Source: Berberis thunbergii
Lineage: Eukaryota; Streptophyta; Magnoliopsida; Ranunculales; Berberidaceae
NCBI GenBank assembly: GCA_003290165.1
Contig: QNQO01000672.1
Location: 310,001 to 374,000 of the forward strand
Reading direction: 5' to 3'
DNA length: 64,000 bases
Shown: positions 33,961 through 46,061 of the stretch, piece after piece
Position numbering within the stretch: position 1 is the stretch's first letter
Layout: every line of letters starts with the position of its first letter
Program-made: the position numbers and the translations under genes
The notes under the pieces: generated by a model
Database searches by the model: none
Seen by the model: the letters and a program-made list of their open reading frames with translations, nothing else
What the model was told of the DNA's origin: nothing

Positions 33961-34289
33961 GATGAAAGTACCACAGTCAAGTCGTAAAGGAGTAATCTGG
34001 TTTTCAGCCAAGTGAAACGTAAATGCCAAGGCAAACGGGAACACAAATCCCGACCTTTCGTCCATGTAAAGATAAACCCCCTACAATGTTTACTCTTCAG
34101 TAACCTCTGTAACCCTAGTGAAGTCCAACAGTCCGCTGAGAACACTAACGATCCGCAAGGGCATTCGAATTCACATCAGGGCTAGGATCAATCCTTCTCC
34201 ATCAACAGTTAGTCCTTTTCAATTGTTCATTTCCATTTCCTTAATCAATGTAGAATTTTGGTTCTTAAAGACTTATATGAGTTGCAATC

Positions 34290-34891
34290 ATTTCAGACTT
34301 ATATGATTACTGGAAAGATATAACAACCCACTACAAATGAAGTTGGGGACGCATATGACATCCACCACGTTCCTCGTTGACAAGCCGCGAAACGTCTTCA
34401 TAGTATTTTGATCCTCAAGGGTAAGGGGAGTAGTGGAAAACCTTCTTGCAAAGAAACACAAACAATATTTAGGTAACCTGCAATCAAGCATAGCAGAGTC
34501 AAAAGGCAAAAGCTATACTTACGAAGAGAACTAAACTCTCGTTTGAATTCGCAGGGGCCAATAAGCAATACTTTTGCCAAGACTTGAAGTCGTTTGTCAA
34601 ATTCGTGAAACATGTTAGCGACATCATTTTACATACGACATTACCCTTCAACCGAGGAGAAATCAACATCTTGATTACCCGCGGAGCCACGCGAACAACA
34701 GCCACCTTTGCCCTGATCAAAATGAGAAGGATAATTCTATATCCATTAGGCCCCAACTGGGCTAGAGGAATCTCAAGGAGGTCCAAGAATTTTCAAATCA
34801 CATCCAAAACAGGAAAACGCATCCTAGTTTGAAACATCCCATGATGTAAGGAGATGAACCCCGCCGGTGGTGACATAAGCGTCTGGTCACC
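34290..34891 (-). pseudogene. Element A antisense Transposase_28-like gene, main part (copy 1)
   Basis: Minus strand, continuing from the start piece at 44985-45133 across element B. Exon 1 has GDQTLMSPPAGFISLHHGMF, then a stop, then LAQLGPNGYRIILLILIRAK. The intron is 34445-34522 (78 bp, GTAAGT donor, ttgcaag acceptor). Exon 2 reads RFSTTPLTLEDQ and VVDVICVPNFICSGLLY. The order and the intron position match the gene at 1917-3735. Counting the 5-bp target site once, the reading frame runs from the start piece directly into this part, so B broke a then-continuous frame. The C-terminal coiled-coil part seen at 1917-2700 is not recognised here. Confidence 0.65.
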
Positions 34892-36155
34892 TGATATTCA
34901 CATAATTTTTACATAATATACCTAATAATTTATATTTGTTAGTGTTTCAAATAGTGTATTTTAGTTTAATTATTTTATTTTTGTATTTTTGTAGGATTTG
35001 GAGTTTAAATGACAAAAGTGCATTAGCATGACGAATTTGGAAATTCATAGACAAATTGACGAAGTGGAATGGGGAGACACTCAAGCTAAAGATTAATAAA
35101 GAGAACCAAGAAAAAAAAATAAAGGAAATTAGTTTTGAATTTTGGTGGAACAAAGGAGTAATATGGATGAACATAGCCAAATCCACCTCTCTTATTATTA
35201 GAACAAAATCTAAACAAACAGGTGGGACCCCTTTGTTTCCTGTGTTTTTTTTGGTTTCCAATTTGTATTTGGTTTCCAATTATATTTGGTTTCCAATTGG
35301 GTTTCCAATAAGGAGTTGTTTCTTTCTACCATAAATACAAAAACACACAACAGGTAGAGAAAGCAGGAAGCAGAGTACGCATCACTAATCCACCACGCGT
35401 TGCCATGAAGCTCCACATCGCTATTGTTGTCATCACCTTCACCATGTGTCACTAAACTCCACGCATGGCGAAGAGATGAACTCCTAGATGTAAGCACTTA
35501 ATTGGTATTTGATTCGTTTTATGCTTTCACGATGAATAATGGTATTTATGATTTTCACTTTTATTTAATATAGGAGTTTATGTTATTTTAGTGACAAAGA
35601 TTTTATCAACTTCTTCGTAGATTATTATTCCGGTGGTTGTTTTTTTCTTCTCCATGTAAGTCTAGTCATGCTTTTCTTATGTGTGGAATTTTAAAGATCA
35701 ATTAATTTCGGTAGGTTAATTATATGTGATTGTCCTTTATTATGTTATTGTCTCCGGATATATCGTAAATTTAGGATATCATATATGACCAATCTTTGTG
35801 CTTTCTAGAAAAAGTGAAATCTAAAATCCATTTACATTAGAATATATTGGTGCATTAAAGACTATTTTTCCGATTATGTTGTTTGGGATGTGAAACACAT
35901 AATTGAGTTATCATAGGGAATCAATACTAGTTGACGCGTGAAATCTAGGAGGGATTTTTGGAACCTTGTGATTTTTCTAAGTTTGATTTTTATTAAAATG
36001 AATTCAATTTCATATTTTTAAATTGCTAGAATTTCTTAAATTTAGTTTTGCGTAGTTCTTCTTCCTTGACCTTGTTTTGTAGATCGCTTTTCCTTGTGGG
36101 ATCGACACCCCAATCTTTACTGCAATTGACCACGTGTATTGTTTGGGCGTAATCA
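34892..36155 (+). repeat. 5' LTR of element B (copy 1)
   Basis: 1264 bp, TG...CA ends. Contains four ggtttccaat repeats near 35250-35310 and a TATA-like cataaatac. It retains an 88-bp segment (35005-35092) that is missing from the 3' LTR. Confidence 0.92.
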
Positions 36156-36160
36156 AAATT

Positions 36161-36178
36161 TGGCGCTGTTGCCGGGGA
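36161..36178 (+). other. Primer binding site, tRNA-Asp
   Basis: TGGCGCTGTTGCCGGGGA, five bases after the LTR, matches the complement of plant tRNA-Asp 3' ends at 17 of 18 (T for C at one position). Typical of Athila-like elements. Confidence 0.88.
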
Positions 36179-36328
36179 CAAGCGCATTCTACAAGGGAGG
36201 TTTCGGGTATTATCTTTCTTGCTCATTGTTTTATTTTGTTTTATTTTATTTTTAGGTTTTAGGTCCAGTTTATTTTATTTTATTTCTTAAACAAAATTGC
36301 AAAAAACAAAAAAGGACATTGGGGGAGT

Positions 36329-39300
36329 GTGAGTTGGAATGGAGATCACTTAGGGAGACTAATTAGGGTCCCAAATTTAGAACACCCACAAATTCACATT
36401 GAGACCAAATTAAGTCCTACTTCTAATTCTAACACCATGAGTAATCACAAAGATGACCATGTTCGGTCGCTAAAGGACTATCTCCACCCCACGCGCACTG
36501 CTACTCCATCATGTATCATGTTTGTACCAAATACACCAAAACTAGATTTTAAGCCGGGTATGATACAATTATTATCCACTTTTCATGGCCTAGAGAGTGA
36601 GAATCCTTATGTTCACATTAGGGAATTCGAGGAAGTTGTGGCCACTTTCCACAACAAAGTTGAGGCTGTAGACTCAGTTAGACTAAGGCTTTTTCCTTTT
36701 GCCCTTAAGGAAAAAACGAAGAGTTGACTATACTCTTTGTGACCAAGGTTTATAGGTTCGTGGGAGAAGATGACCCAAGCATTTTTCAATAAAGACTTTC
36801 CTCACCACAAAACCAACGGTCTAAAGAGACAGATTTCTACCTTCACCCAAAAGAATAACGAGACATTATATCAAGCATGGGAGAGGTTCAAGGATCTCTT
36901 GAATACATGTCCACACCATGGGTATGAGAGTTGGTGCTTAATTAGTTATTTTTGTGAGGGGCTCACCAGTAGAGAGCGTCAGTTCGTTGAGATGATGTGT
37001 AATGAAGAGTTTTTGCATAAGGACCTTGGCGAGGCCATTGAGTACCTGAATGACTTGGCTGAAAAAGGCTCATACTTGGACTGGTCCAAGTGCTACTAAG
37101 AGCACGGATAGAACACGCCTAGCTGGAGTCTACCAACTTAGGATGAGGACAACCTTAAAGCCCAATTGGATAGAGTGACTAGGGAGTTAGAGGCACTTAA
37201 AGCCAAGGATGGTAGGCCCACACATACTGTTGCCAGAGTTGAGCTACAAGACGCTTGTTTTATGGGAGTTGAACACTTAGCACAGGATTGCCCGACCTTG
37301 ATTGAGATGAGAGGGGTTTATGAGGAACAATGTAACGCCTTAGGGATGTGCAAGAAGCCTTACTTGTCATTCTCTAACACTTACAATTTTGGCTGGAGAG
37401 ATCACCCTAACTTAGGCTGGAAGTCCGAAGCAAACCAACCTACACACTCATAGGCACAACCACCTAGGTCATACGCTGCACCTCCATACAATGCACAATC
37501 TAATAGAAGTTCTTTATTAGACACATTACATGCATTTATAGAGGCGCAAGGTAAACTAATCAAAAGTTTGAGGTTGCATTGACACAGTTGACAGAAGAGA
37601 ACAAAGAGATCAAAAGAAGATAACCAAGCAGACATGTTCATTAACAATACAAGAGCGGGGCCAATTTCCGTCACAACCTCAAGCAAATCAGAAGGGCCAA
37701 CTTATGGCACAAACCTCTGCTTTAGACTCTCAGAATGTCAAAAAGGTTAATGCCATCACTACTCGGAGTGGTAAGATTTTAGATGGATCAGGCTCGTCCA
37801 CAACTATAGGCTCCTCTTCAAGTGCAAAGGAGAGCATCCCTGAGGATGAGCCCAACAAGAACATTTCAGTTCAAGTTCCTTTTCCTCAAGCACTACGACC
37901 TACTAGAAAAAAATCGGAAATGCATGGTGAGATTCTAGAACACTTGAAACAGGTTAAAATTAAATTACCTTTGCTACATGTGAGTAAACAGGTACCAACT
38001 TATGCGAGGGTCATCAAGGATTTATGCACTATCAAGAGAAAGCATCATGTCAAGAATACTGCCTTCTTGACAGAACAGGTAAGTGCGGTGATTGAGTAGA
38101 AGACACCACCCAAGTATAAAGATCCAGGGTTTCCTACAGTCACCTGCCAGATTAGGACTCATGAGTTCGACCAAGCCTTGTTGGATTTAGGAGCAAGTGT
38201 AAATCTGATGTCATATTCTATTTACTTGCGATTGGGTCTAGGGGAGATTAAACCCACATCCGTGGTACTAAAATTGGGTGATAAATCGGTTAAGAAGACG
38301 AGGAATAATCGAGGATGTTTTGCTGCGGATTGATAAGTTTTACTATCCCGTCGACTTTCTTATTTTAGATACTCATTCTGCGGTTAATATGGAGTCTACA
38401 ATTTTAATTATTTTAGGTAGACCTTTCCTTGCCACAGCTAACGCTTTTATCAATTGTAGGAATAGTCTAATGAAGCTGTCTTTTGGGAACATGACTCTTG
38501 AATTCAACATATTCAATATTAGCAAGCAACCACGTGATGATGATGAGTGTCATCATGCCTATATGATAGACACACTGATATCAAAGGAGGCGCTTCTGAG
38601 CACAGATTCTGAAACCTTAGAGTACCTCTTTTCTATTTCTGATTATGAGAGTTCACTTTATCCTGACAATGCTTTGATATTTCTGTCGTTTCAGGGTTAA
38701 AGGATAAAGGAGGACGAAAATGACAACCATGCTTTGAGGAATTGCCAAAGGAAATACAAAAACAACAACCATCCACCGTGGAAACTCTGAAAGTTGACTT
38801 AGCTCCACTAGCTGAGGGACTTAAACATGCATTCCTCGGACCAGGTGATACCTTTCCTGTTATTATTTCTTCTGTGCTTGATGGCTCACAAGAAGAAGAA
38901 TTGATTAATATGTTACGTGGGCACAAAACTGCATTAGGTTGGACTATAGCTGATATCAAAGGTATTATCCCCTTAATATGTTCCATAGGATTCACTTAGA
39001 AGAAGGAGCTAACCACCGTAGAGATCCTCAAAGACGACTTAACCCCACTATGAAAAAGGTGGTGAAAAAAGGAGGTCTTAAAATTGTTAGATGCATGCAT
39101 CATTTATCCCATCTCTGATAGCAAGTGGGTTAGTCCAACTCAAGTAGTTCCCAAGAAATCTGGAATAACAGTGGTGACTAATGATGAGGGGGTGTTTGTT
39201 CCTACTAAGGTAGTGACAGGGTGGCGCATGCGCATTGATTATAGGAAACTTGATTCTGCCACCCGCAAGGATCACTTCCCACTTCCATTCATAGACTAAA

Positions 39301-41672
39301 TCTTAGAGCGAGTTATTCTTTCTATTGCTTTCTAAATGGGTATTCAGGATATCATCAGATTGAGATTGCATTAGAGGATCAGGATAAGACTACTTTCACA
39401 TGTCCTTATTGGTACTTATGCTTTTCGGCGTATGCCATTTGGTTTGTGTAATGCACCGACTACTTTTCAGAGATGCATGATGAGTATTTTTAGTGACATG
39501 GTTGAAAAATATATGGAGTATTCATGGATGATTTGACTATTTTTTGTGATTCCTTTGATTCATGTTTACTTTACTTGAAGGCTGTTTTAAGTAAATGCGA
39601 AGAGAAGGGTCTGGTGTTTACTTGGGAAAATTTCATTTCATGGTTCCCTATGGAATAGTTCTGGGACACATAGTTTCTGATAAAGGAATCGAGGTTAAGC
39701 AAAAATTGAATTGATTTCTAAATTACCTAAACCTAAAAGTGTCAAGGATGTGAGATCATTTCTAGGGCACGCGGGTTTTTATAGGAGGTTCATACAAAAA
39801 TTTTCTGCCATCTCTAGACCATTAAGTAGCCTTCTGTTCAAAGACGCCGTGTTCTAATGGACACAAGAGTGTGAGGACGCCTTCCGAACACTCATTGATA
39901 GGCTCACCTCAGCCCCCATCATGCAGTTACCGGATTAGAATTTACCATATGAGATAATGTGTGATGCAAATAACTATGCTATGGGCAGTCTTGGGACAAC
40001 GAAGAGAAGGGAAGCCCTTTGTTGTTTACTATGCTAGTCGAACACGTAATGATGCTCAAATGAATTATTCGTCTACTAAAAAAGAGTTGCTAGCCGTAGT
40101 TTTTGCTTTAGATAAATTTTGTGCTTATTTGATTGGTACACCTATCACAGTTTTACTGACCATGCGGCTCTTAAGTTCCTTCTTTCTAAAAATAATGCTA
40201 AGGCAAGATTGATTAGTTGGATTTTACTTCTGTAGGAATTCGATCTAACTATAAAGGATAAGAAGGGGGGGTCAAGAATGTTGTGGCGGATCATTTGTCT
40301 CGTTTGGAGTTCAATGACTCTCCCAATGGCCCACCCATTCGTGATGAATTCCCTGATGAACACCTATTCGCCGTCACTCAAGTACCATGGTATGTGCACA
40401 TTGTTAATTACTTGGTTTCTGGCAAAGTTCCATCATCATGGAGTGCTCAAGATAAGCGCAAATTTCTGGTCGAAGCAAGCAATTTTTATTGGGATGATCC
40501 TTATCTATATAAGTATTGCCCCGACCAAATCATGAGGCGCTGTATCCCTTAAGGTGAGATTGAAAGTGTCTTACATTTTGTCATAGTGCAGCTTGTGGAG
40601 GCCATTTTTCTATGAAAAAGATCGCTGTAAAAATTTACAATCAGGATTATATAGGCCTACATTGTTTAAGGACACTAATAATTATTGTCGTTCTTGTTAT
40701 AGATGCCAGAAGTTAGGTGCACTGTCCCGGAGATACATGATTCCCCTTAACCCCATCCTAGTCATTGAGATATTTGATTGTTGGGGATTGATTTTAAGGG
40801 ACCTTTTCCACCTTCTTTTGGATATTTGTATTTTTGCTTGCAGTGGACTATGTGTCCAAATGTGTAGAGGCTGTGGCATGCCGGAACAATGAAAACAACA
40901 CAGTTGTCAGGTTTATCAAAGAACACAATTTATCCCATTTCGGTACACTACGAGCCATTATTAGTGATCAGGGGACTAATTTTTGTAATCGCTCTTTTGT
41001 GGCTTTGATGCGCAGGTATGGAGTTCATCACAAGGTCGCCAATGCCTATCATCCGCAGACAAATGGCCAAGCCGAGCTGGAAAACCGAGAAGTGAAACAA
41101 ATCTTGCAGAAGATGGTGAATCCTGATAGGAAGGATTGGTCCTTGCGCCTTCCTGATGCACTTTGTCCTTACCGTACCGCTTATAAGACAATTCTCGAGA
41201 TGTCTCCGTATCGGCTTATATATGGAAAAACTTTTCATTTACCTGTTGAGTTAGAACATCGCGTTTATTGGGCTGTCAAAAGTACTAACATTCATCTCAA
41301 TGATGCAGGTATTTAGCAAAAATTTCAGTTAGCTGAAATTGAGGAGTTGCAGAATGATGCCTATGAAAATTCCCGAATATACAAGGCAAAGATGAAAGCA
41401 GCTCATGATAAGCAAATTCTGAGGAAACATTTCGAACCCAATCAACGAGTCTATTTCTATGACTCACGACTTCATTTTTATCCTGGCAAGCTAAGATCGA
41501 GATGGACGGACCAATTCATGGTAAAACAAGTTTTTCCCAATGCTTCCATAGAAATTAAAGATACAAAAGATGGGAGAGTATTTAGAGTAAATGGGTAACG
41601 TTTGAAGCACTTTGTGAAGCGAGTAGAGGTTCCAGAAGAGATCTCTCTGGTTGCCCCTGTCTACTTGATTTG
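36329..41672 (+). pseudogene. Element B gag-pol, broken (copy 1)
   Basis: Gag: FKPGMIQLLSTFHGLESENP, then QAFFNKDFPHHKTNGLKRQI and ETLYQAWERFKDLLNTCPHH (36770-37099), and a decayed zinc knuckle near 37255 followed by an Athila-type YNFGWRDHPN. Protease near 38178: DLGASVNLMS, with Leu in place of the active-site Thr. RT: WRMRIDYRKLDSATRKDHFP (39230), RRMPFGLCNAPTTFQ, and FMDD at 39521-39532. RNase H pieces lie at 39955-40260. Integrase: Asp codons at 40846 and 40965 and Glu at 41074 are present (AVDYVSK, SDQGTNF, NGQAELEN). The integrase C-terminal region ends near 41672. Stops and frameshifts occur throughout; a 3-bp loss near 39628 damages RT here but not in copy 2. Confidence 0.92.
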
Positions 41673-43831
41673 ATGTTCTCCACTCTATCTTTAGTTTAGG
41701 TTTTTTATTTTATTTTTTAGTTTAGGTTTTGCTTTTATGTTTTTCGTTTAGTGTTTCAGGTTATTTTAGGTGTTGTTACTGGAATCACTCGGAGCCCCTC
41801 ATCCCATGTTTTTTTTTCTCTCGACGGTATGATTTTCTTATATTTTGGTGACTGTGAGGACATTGTTTATTTGAAATTGGTAAAACTTCACCATGGTAAT
41901 GTCACTCTAACCCTCCTTTTTTTTCTTTTTCCTTTCATTTGTCATGATTATTATTTTATACATTGAGGACAATGTTTGGTTTAGGTTTAGGGGTGATGTG
42001 GTTTATTAGAATTTTTGTGCAATTTTCAAAAATCTTTGAGCTTAAAACGTATTTTACAATTCAACCGAGCCATTTTTTTTGTGTTCTATTCAATTTCCAT
42101 TGAATACTTAGATGATTACGGTAATTGTGCAAAATCTTTATGAAAATGGATTCGAAATATGAACTCTTGGTGAATTTAAAAAAAAGGGATGGGGGGGGGG
42201 GGGGGGTGCTTGTGTCTTTTTAATTTTAGAGAATATTTTTGTTGCCTTTAATTTTGAGAAAACACATACTAACACGTGTCACATAGTTATATTAGTAAAA
42301 AACACGATATTTGATATTATTCTTATGTTAGATGTATTTCGTGAGACTTTTCAACTCTATTATTCATGCACTATAAGCCAAGTCAACATGATTTGAAGTT
42401 GATTAGTGAGATATTGAACTAGAAAACCTTAGAATAATAGTGGAGACTTAACCCTTGTGAGTTTTGAGTCATTCTTTATTTCTTGAGGGTTATTAAATAT
42501 ACTCTGATTTTTCTTGAGTCCTCATTATTTCGTTGATGATCTCATTATTCTTGACTTTCTTATTGGTTGCTTTAAGAACGACATAAAATTGAATTTTTAC
42601 ACTAAAATTTCTTGCTTTATTTAGTTGAGATGTTCTAGTACCAACTAGAACTTACGAAGTGATATAAGCATTTATTTCTTTAACCCATTTTTTTTAGTCT
42701 TTTAGCCTATCTAATAATAAATATCCATTTGCAGCCCTTTGAGCCTTTAAATAGCTTTCTCTTTTTTATTCCCATTACCTACTCCAATCAAGGAGTAATA
42801 ACTCTATTATTGTATCCCCACCCAATTTTCTTAGAATGTATACGGTGAGATATATTTATGGAATGGGAAAATAGAAAGAGTTGAAAATAAATATTTCATG
42901 AACCCTCGAAGTAAAAGTGTTGATTGTATAAACGGGGAAAAACATGTAAAAAAAAGGGTTGAAGAAGAAAATAATGAAAAAGTTAATGGTGTTCAACATT
43001 GATTTGTTCTTCAATGCCCTATGTGTTGATTCAAGGGTGTACCCATTCTCAGGAAATTTTTGTATCCTTTTTTGTCCATTATTGTTTGCCATAATCCAAG
43101 CCCCATTACAACCTAGTAAAGACGTAATTGATCTTAAGTGAAAGTTGGTTTAGTAGATGTGGAGATTGAATAGGCAAGAACTATGGTGTTTGATTCAACA
43201 TTCTCGAAAGTAATCAATATTGCTGTCCATGAGATCATATTCATTTCACTCTTTGAAAATTTCGTTTTTCATGATAATTATATGTGAGACATTTTCATTT
43301 TCCATAGCTTATATCATTTTCCTCACATATAAACTGAGTGCCCAATCTTTGAGTGTTTTATTTTTGAGTGACATGAGAGATTTGTAGTCGAAACGTACTT
43401 TCTAAAGGTTATCTCGTCACATCTTCAATATGAGATGAAAAGTTATGTTGATAAGGTTTCTCACACACACACTTCGAGTTGAGAATGATTATGAAATTTA
43501 TTTAACCTTTACATACTATTAAATTATTGTACTTTATTGTGACATTTTTAGTTTGTTCTTTTTCTTGAATTTTAAGCAATTTGAAAATTACATGTTTTTG
43601 CATTATGTTTTTAGAAAATAGATTTTGTTCTATTGAGTTAGTAATATTTGGGGGTAACATTTTTGGAAACCCTCATGAGACTATAACTCGTCCACTAGAG
43701 GTAATCTAAGGGTTTAAAGCCTTGTTGCACGTTAAGGTAAGTGCAACCGTTATTCCTACAAAAGTGAGTTAGGATTTTATTCTTAATTTTGTTTTGCTCG
43801 AGGACTAGCAAAATATAGGTTTGGGGGTATT
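41673..43831 (+). other. Element B 3' non-coding region and polypurine tract (copy 1)
   Basis: No env-like or other coding sequence recognised. Holds a G homopolymer (42190-42206, longer than in copy 2), a gaggacaatgtttggtttagg block near 41966 and, just before the 3' LTR, tataggtttgggggtat, the polypurine tract. Confidence 0.7.
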
Positions 43832-44984
43832 TGATATTCACATAATTATTACATAATATACCTCGTAATTTATATTTGTTAGTATTTCAAATAGTGTATT
43901 TTAGTTTAATTATTTTATTTTTGTATTTTTGTAGGATTTGGAGTTTAATAAAGAGAACCAATAAGAAAAATAAAGGAAATTAGTTTTGAATTTTGGTGGA
44001 ACAAAGGAGTAGTATGGATGAACATAGCAAAACCCACCTTTCCTGTTATTAGAAGAATCTAAATTCCTTTTTTTTTTTTTTGGTTTGCAATTATATTTGG
44101 TTTCCAATTTGTATTTGGTTTCCAATTGGGTTTCCAATAAGGAGTTGTTTCTTTCTATCATAAATACAGCAACACACAACGGGCAGAAAACGCAGGAACA
44201 ACAGAGTACACATCGCTAATCCACCACGCGCTGCAATGAAGCTCTACACCGCTATTGCTGTCATCACCTTCACCATGTGTCACTAAACTCCACGCAAGGC
44301 GAAGAGATGAACTCCTAGATGTAACGCACTTAATTGATATTTGATTCGTTTAATGCTTTCACGATGAATAATTGTATTTATGATTTTCAGTTTTATTTAA
44401 TATAGAAGTTTATGTTATTATAGTGACAAAGATTTCATCAACTTCTTCGTATAGTATTTCGGTGGTTGTCTTTTTCTTTTCCATGTAAGTCTAGTCATGC
44501 TTTTCTTATGTGTGGAATTTTAAAGATCAATTAATTTCGGTAGGTTAGTTATATGTGATTGTTTTTTATTACATTATTCTCTGCGAATATATTATAAACT
44601 TAGGATATCATATATAACCAATCTTTGTGCTATCTAGAAAAAGTTAAATCTAAAATCCATTTACATTAGAATATATTGGTGCATTAAAGACTATTTTTTT
44701 GATTATGTTGTTTGGGATGTGAAACACGTAACTGAGTTATCATAACGAATCAATACTAGTTGGCGCGTGAAATCTAGGAGAGATTCTTGGAACCTTGTGA
44801 CTTTTCTAAACTTGGTTTTTATTAAACTAAATTCAATTTCATATTTTAAAATTGCTAGAATTTCTTAAATTTAGTTTCACGTAGTTCTTCTTCCTTGACC
44901 TTGTTTCGTAGATCACTTTTCCTCGTGGGATCGACACCCTAATCTTTACTGCAATTGACCGCTTGTACTGTTTGGGCGTAATCA
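43832..44984 (+). repeat. 3' LTR of element B (copy 1)
   Basis: 1153 bp. Same ends as the 5' LTR but lacks 88 bp, apparently deleted between two TTAA tetramers, and carries many substitutions. Confidence 0.92.
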
Positions 44985-45133
44985 TCATCCTTCAGGACAT
45001 ACAACGCCATATCCTCAAGGACCCCAAACTTTGTACGGATTTTAGCAAGACCAGGCTCAGAAAGCAACATGTCTTCGAAAAACTCCAGGCCCCTAGCCAA
45101 AGTTGTGTTATCAATAAGGTTTTGTTGAGCCAT
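44985..45133 (-). pseudogene. Element A antisense gene, start piece (copy 1)
   Basis: Minus strand from the ATG at 45133: MAQQNLIDNTTLARGLEFF, then LSEPGLAKIRTKF and MALYVLKD, ending at the element B insertion. It belongs with 34290-34891. The start lies about 260 bp inside the 3' LTR, comparable to the 3735 start relative to its LTR at 3858. Confidence 0.65.
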
Positions 45134-45391
45134 GAAGAAGATGAAGAAATATTTTCTAATCAAGAGATGAACATAGCAGTATCTTCAAAAGCAAAGAAAA
45201 TAAAAGATTCAACACTACGGATGACCTAAATAGGGATCAGGTTTCTGCCTATTTTCGGTGAACTGACGCACGTTCAATTAATGCAACGCGCGGCTCAAGC
45301 AACGATTCAAACTCAATCATCATGAGCGGCATACAAAAAAGATGACGTAACGAACCTATGTGATGACCCACTAACTCGGGGGAGTAGATGA

Positions 45392-46061
45392 TGATACTAA
45401 AAAATGGTCACGTCCTTGAGCCATACACGTGTCATGATGATCTCGAGGAATTGTGGGCCCCAGCGTCAGTCCAACACTGATCCGGCCCAACCGGCTCCAA
45501 GCCCTCCTAATTCAGTCCACTAGATGAACCTGAACTCTTACAACATGCTAGGCCCACATGTCTCATAGCTATCCTCGATACCCGTAAGTTATACTAAGGC
45601 AAGTATCTCGAGGATCAGCTTCGGCCAGACAATTATAACAACTTTATGCTTCCAACTAGGAAGCAAATACTAGAGTACATTCTACACAGGGATTCTTCCT
45701 TCTACAAATTGCTCTTGCAGTGGGAAGTATCTCCAGCGTATTTAGGAGCATAGGGCTGACATGGAACTTTTCTCCTATAGCACGACTCTTAATTAAAGAA
45801 GGATCTCCACTAAAATTTCCTTCCTAAACTATGCCTTCGATGGCCTGGTTGAACCAGGATTCCTACACTATAAATAAGACATGAGGTTGGTAAGCTAAGG
45901 TATGCTACAACTTTCCTGTTTACAACATTACACCTTTCTCAGATCCCTGTCTAACTTTAGCATCGAAGTGCCATCAGCCACCACAACGGTGGTCCGTGGC
46001 TCATGCGTGTTACTTGTGCAGGTCAGTGGGACTAGGTCAAAGCAAGGAGCGAAAAATGACT
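45392..46061 (+). repeat. 3' LTR of element A (copy 1)
   Basis: About 670 bp from TGATACTAAAA to AAAATGACT, preceded by the purine tract ctcgggggagtagatga. Pairs with 31196-31828. Confidence 0.82.

Larger units (their letters stand above)
34892..44984 (+). mobile_element. Element B, copy 1: Athila-like Ty3/gypsy LTR retrotransposon
   Basis: 10.1 kb with LTRs of 1264 and 1153 bp starting TGATATTCA and ending ..TAATCA, a tRNA-Asp primer site, gag-pol in the order protease-RT-RNase H-integrase (Ty3/gypsy order), a 2.1-kb 3' non-coding stretch and a polypurine tract. Flanking 5-mers tcacc and tcatc match at 4 of 5. Gag motifs and primer type point to the Athila lineage. Many stops and frameshifts; not active. 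It is nested in element A. Confidence 0.93.
31196..46061 (+). mobile_element. Element A, copy 1: Tat/Ogre-like Ty3/gypsy element lacking RT and integrase, split by element B
   Basis: LTRs at 31196-31828 and 45392-46061 bound gag and protease remains on the + strand and a spliced Transposase_28-like gene on the - strand near the 3' LTR. No reverse transcriptase, RNase H or integrase is seen between protease and antisense gene, so the element is a deletion derivative or a non-autonomous form. Element B (34892-44984) lies inside the antisense gene. Without B it would be about 4.8 kb. A possible target duplication is masked by the surrounding TA repeat. Confidence 0.85.

Noticed and set aside
41673..43831. 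Envelope-like gene in element B
   Set aside because: Some Athila elements carry one here, but I see only short, unrelated frames in both copies.
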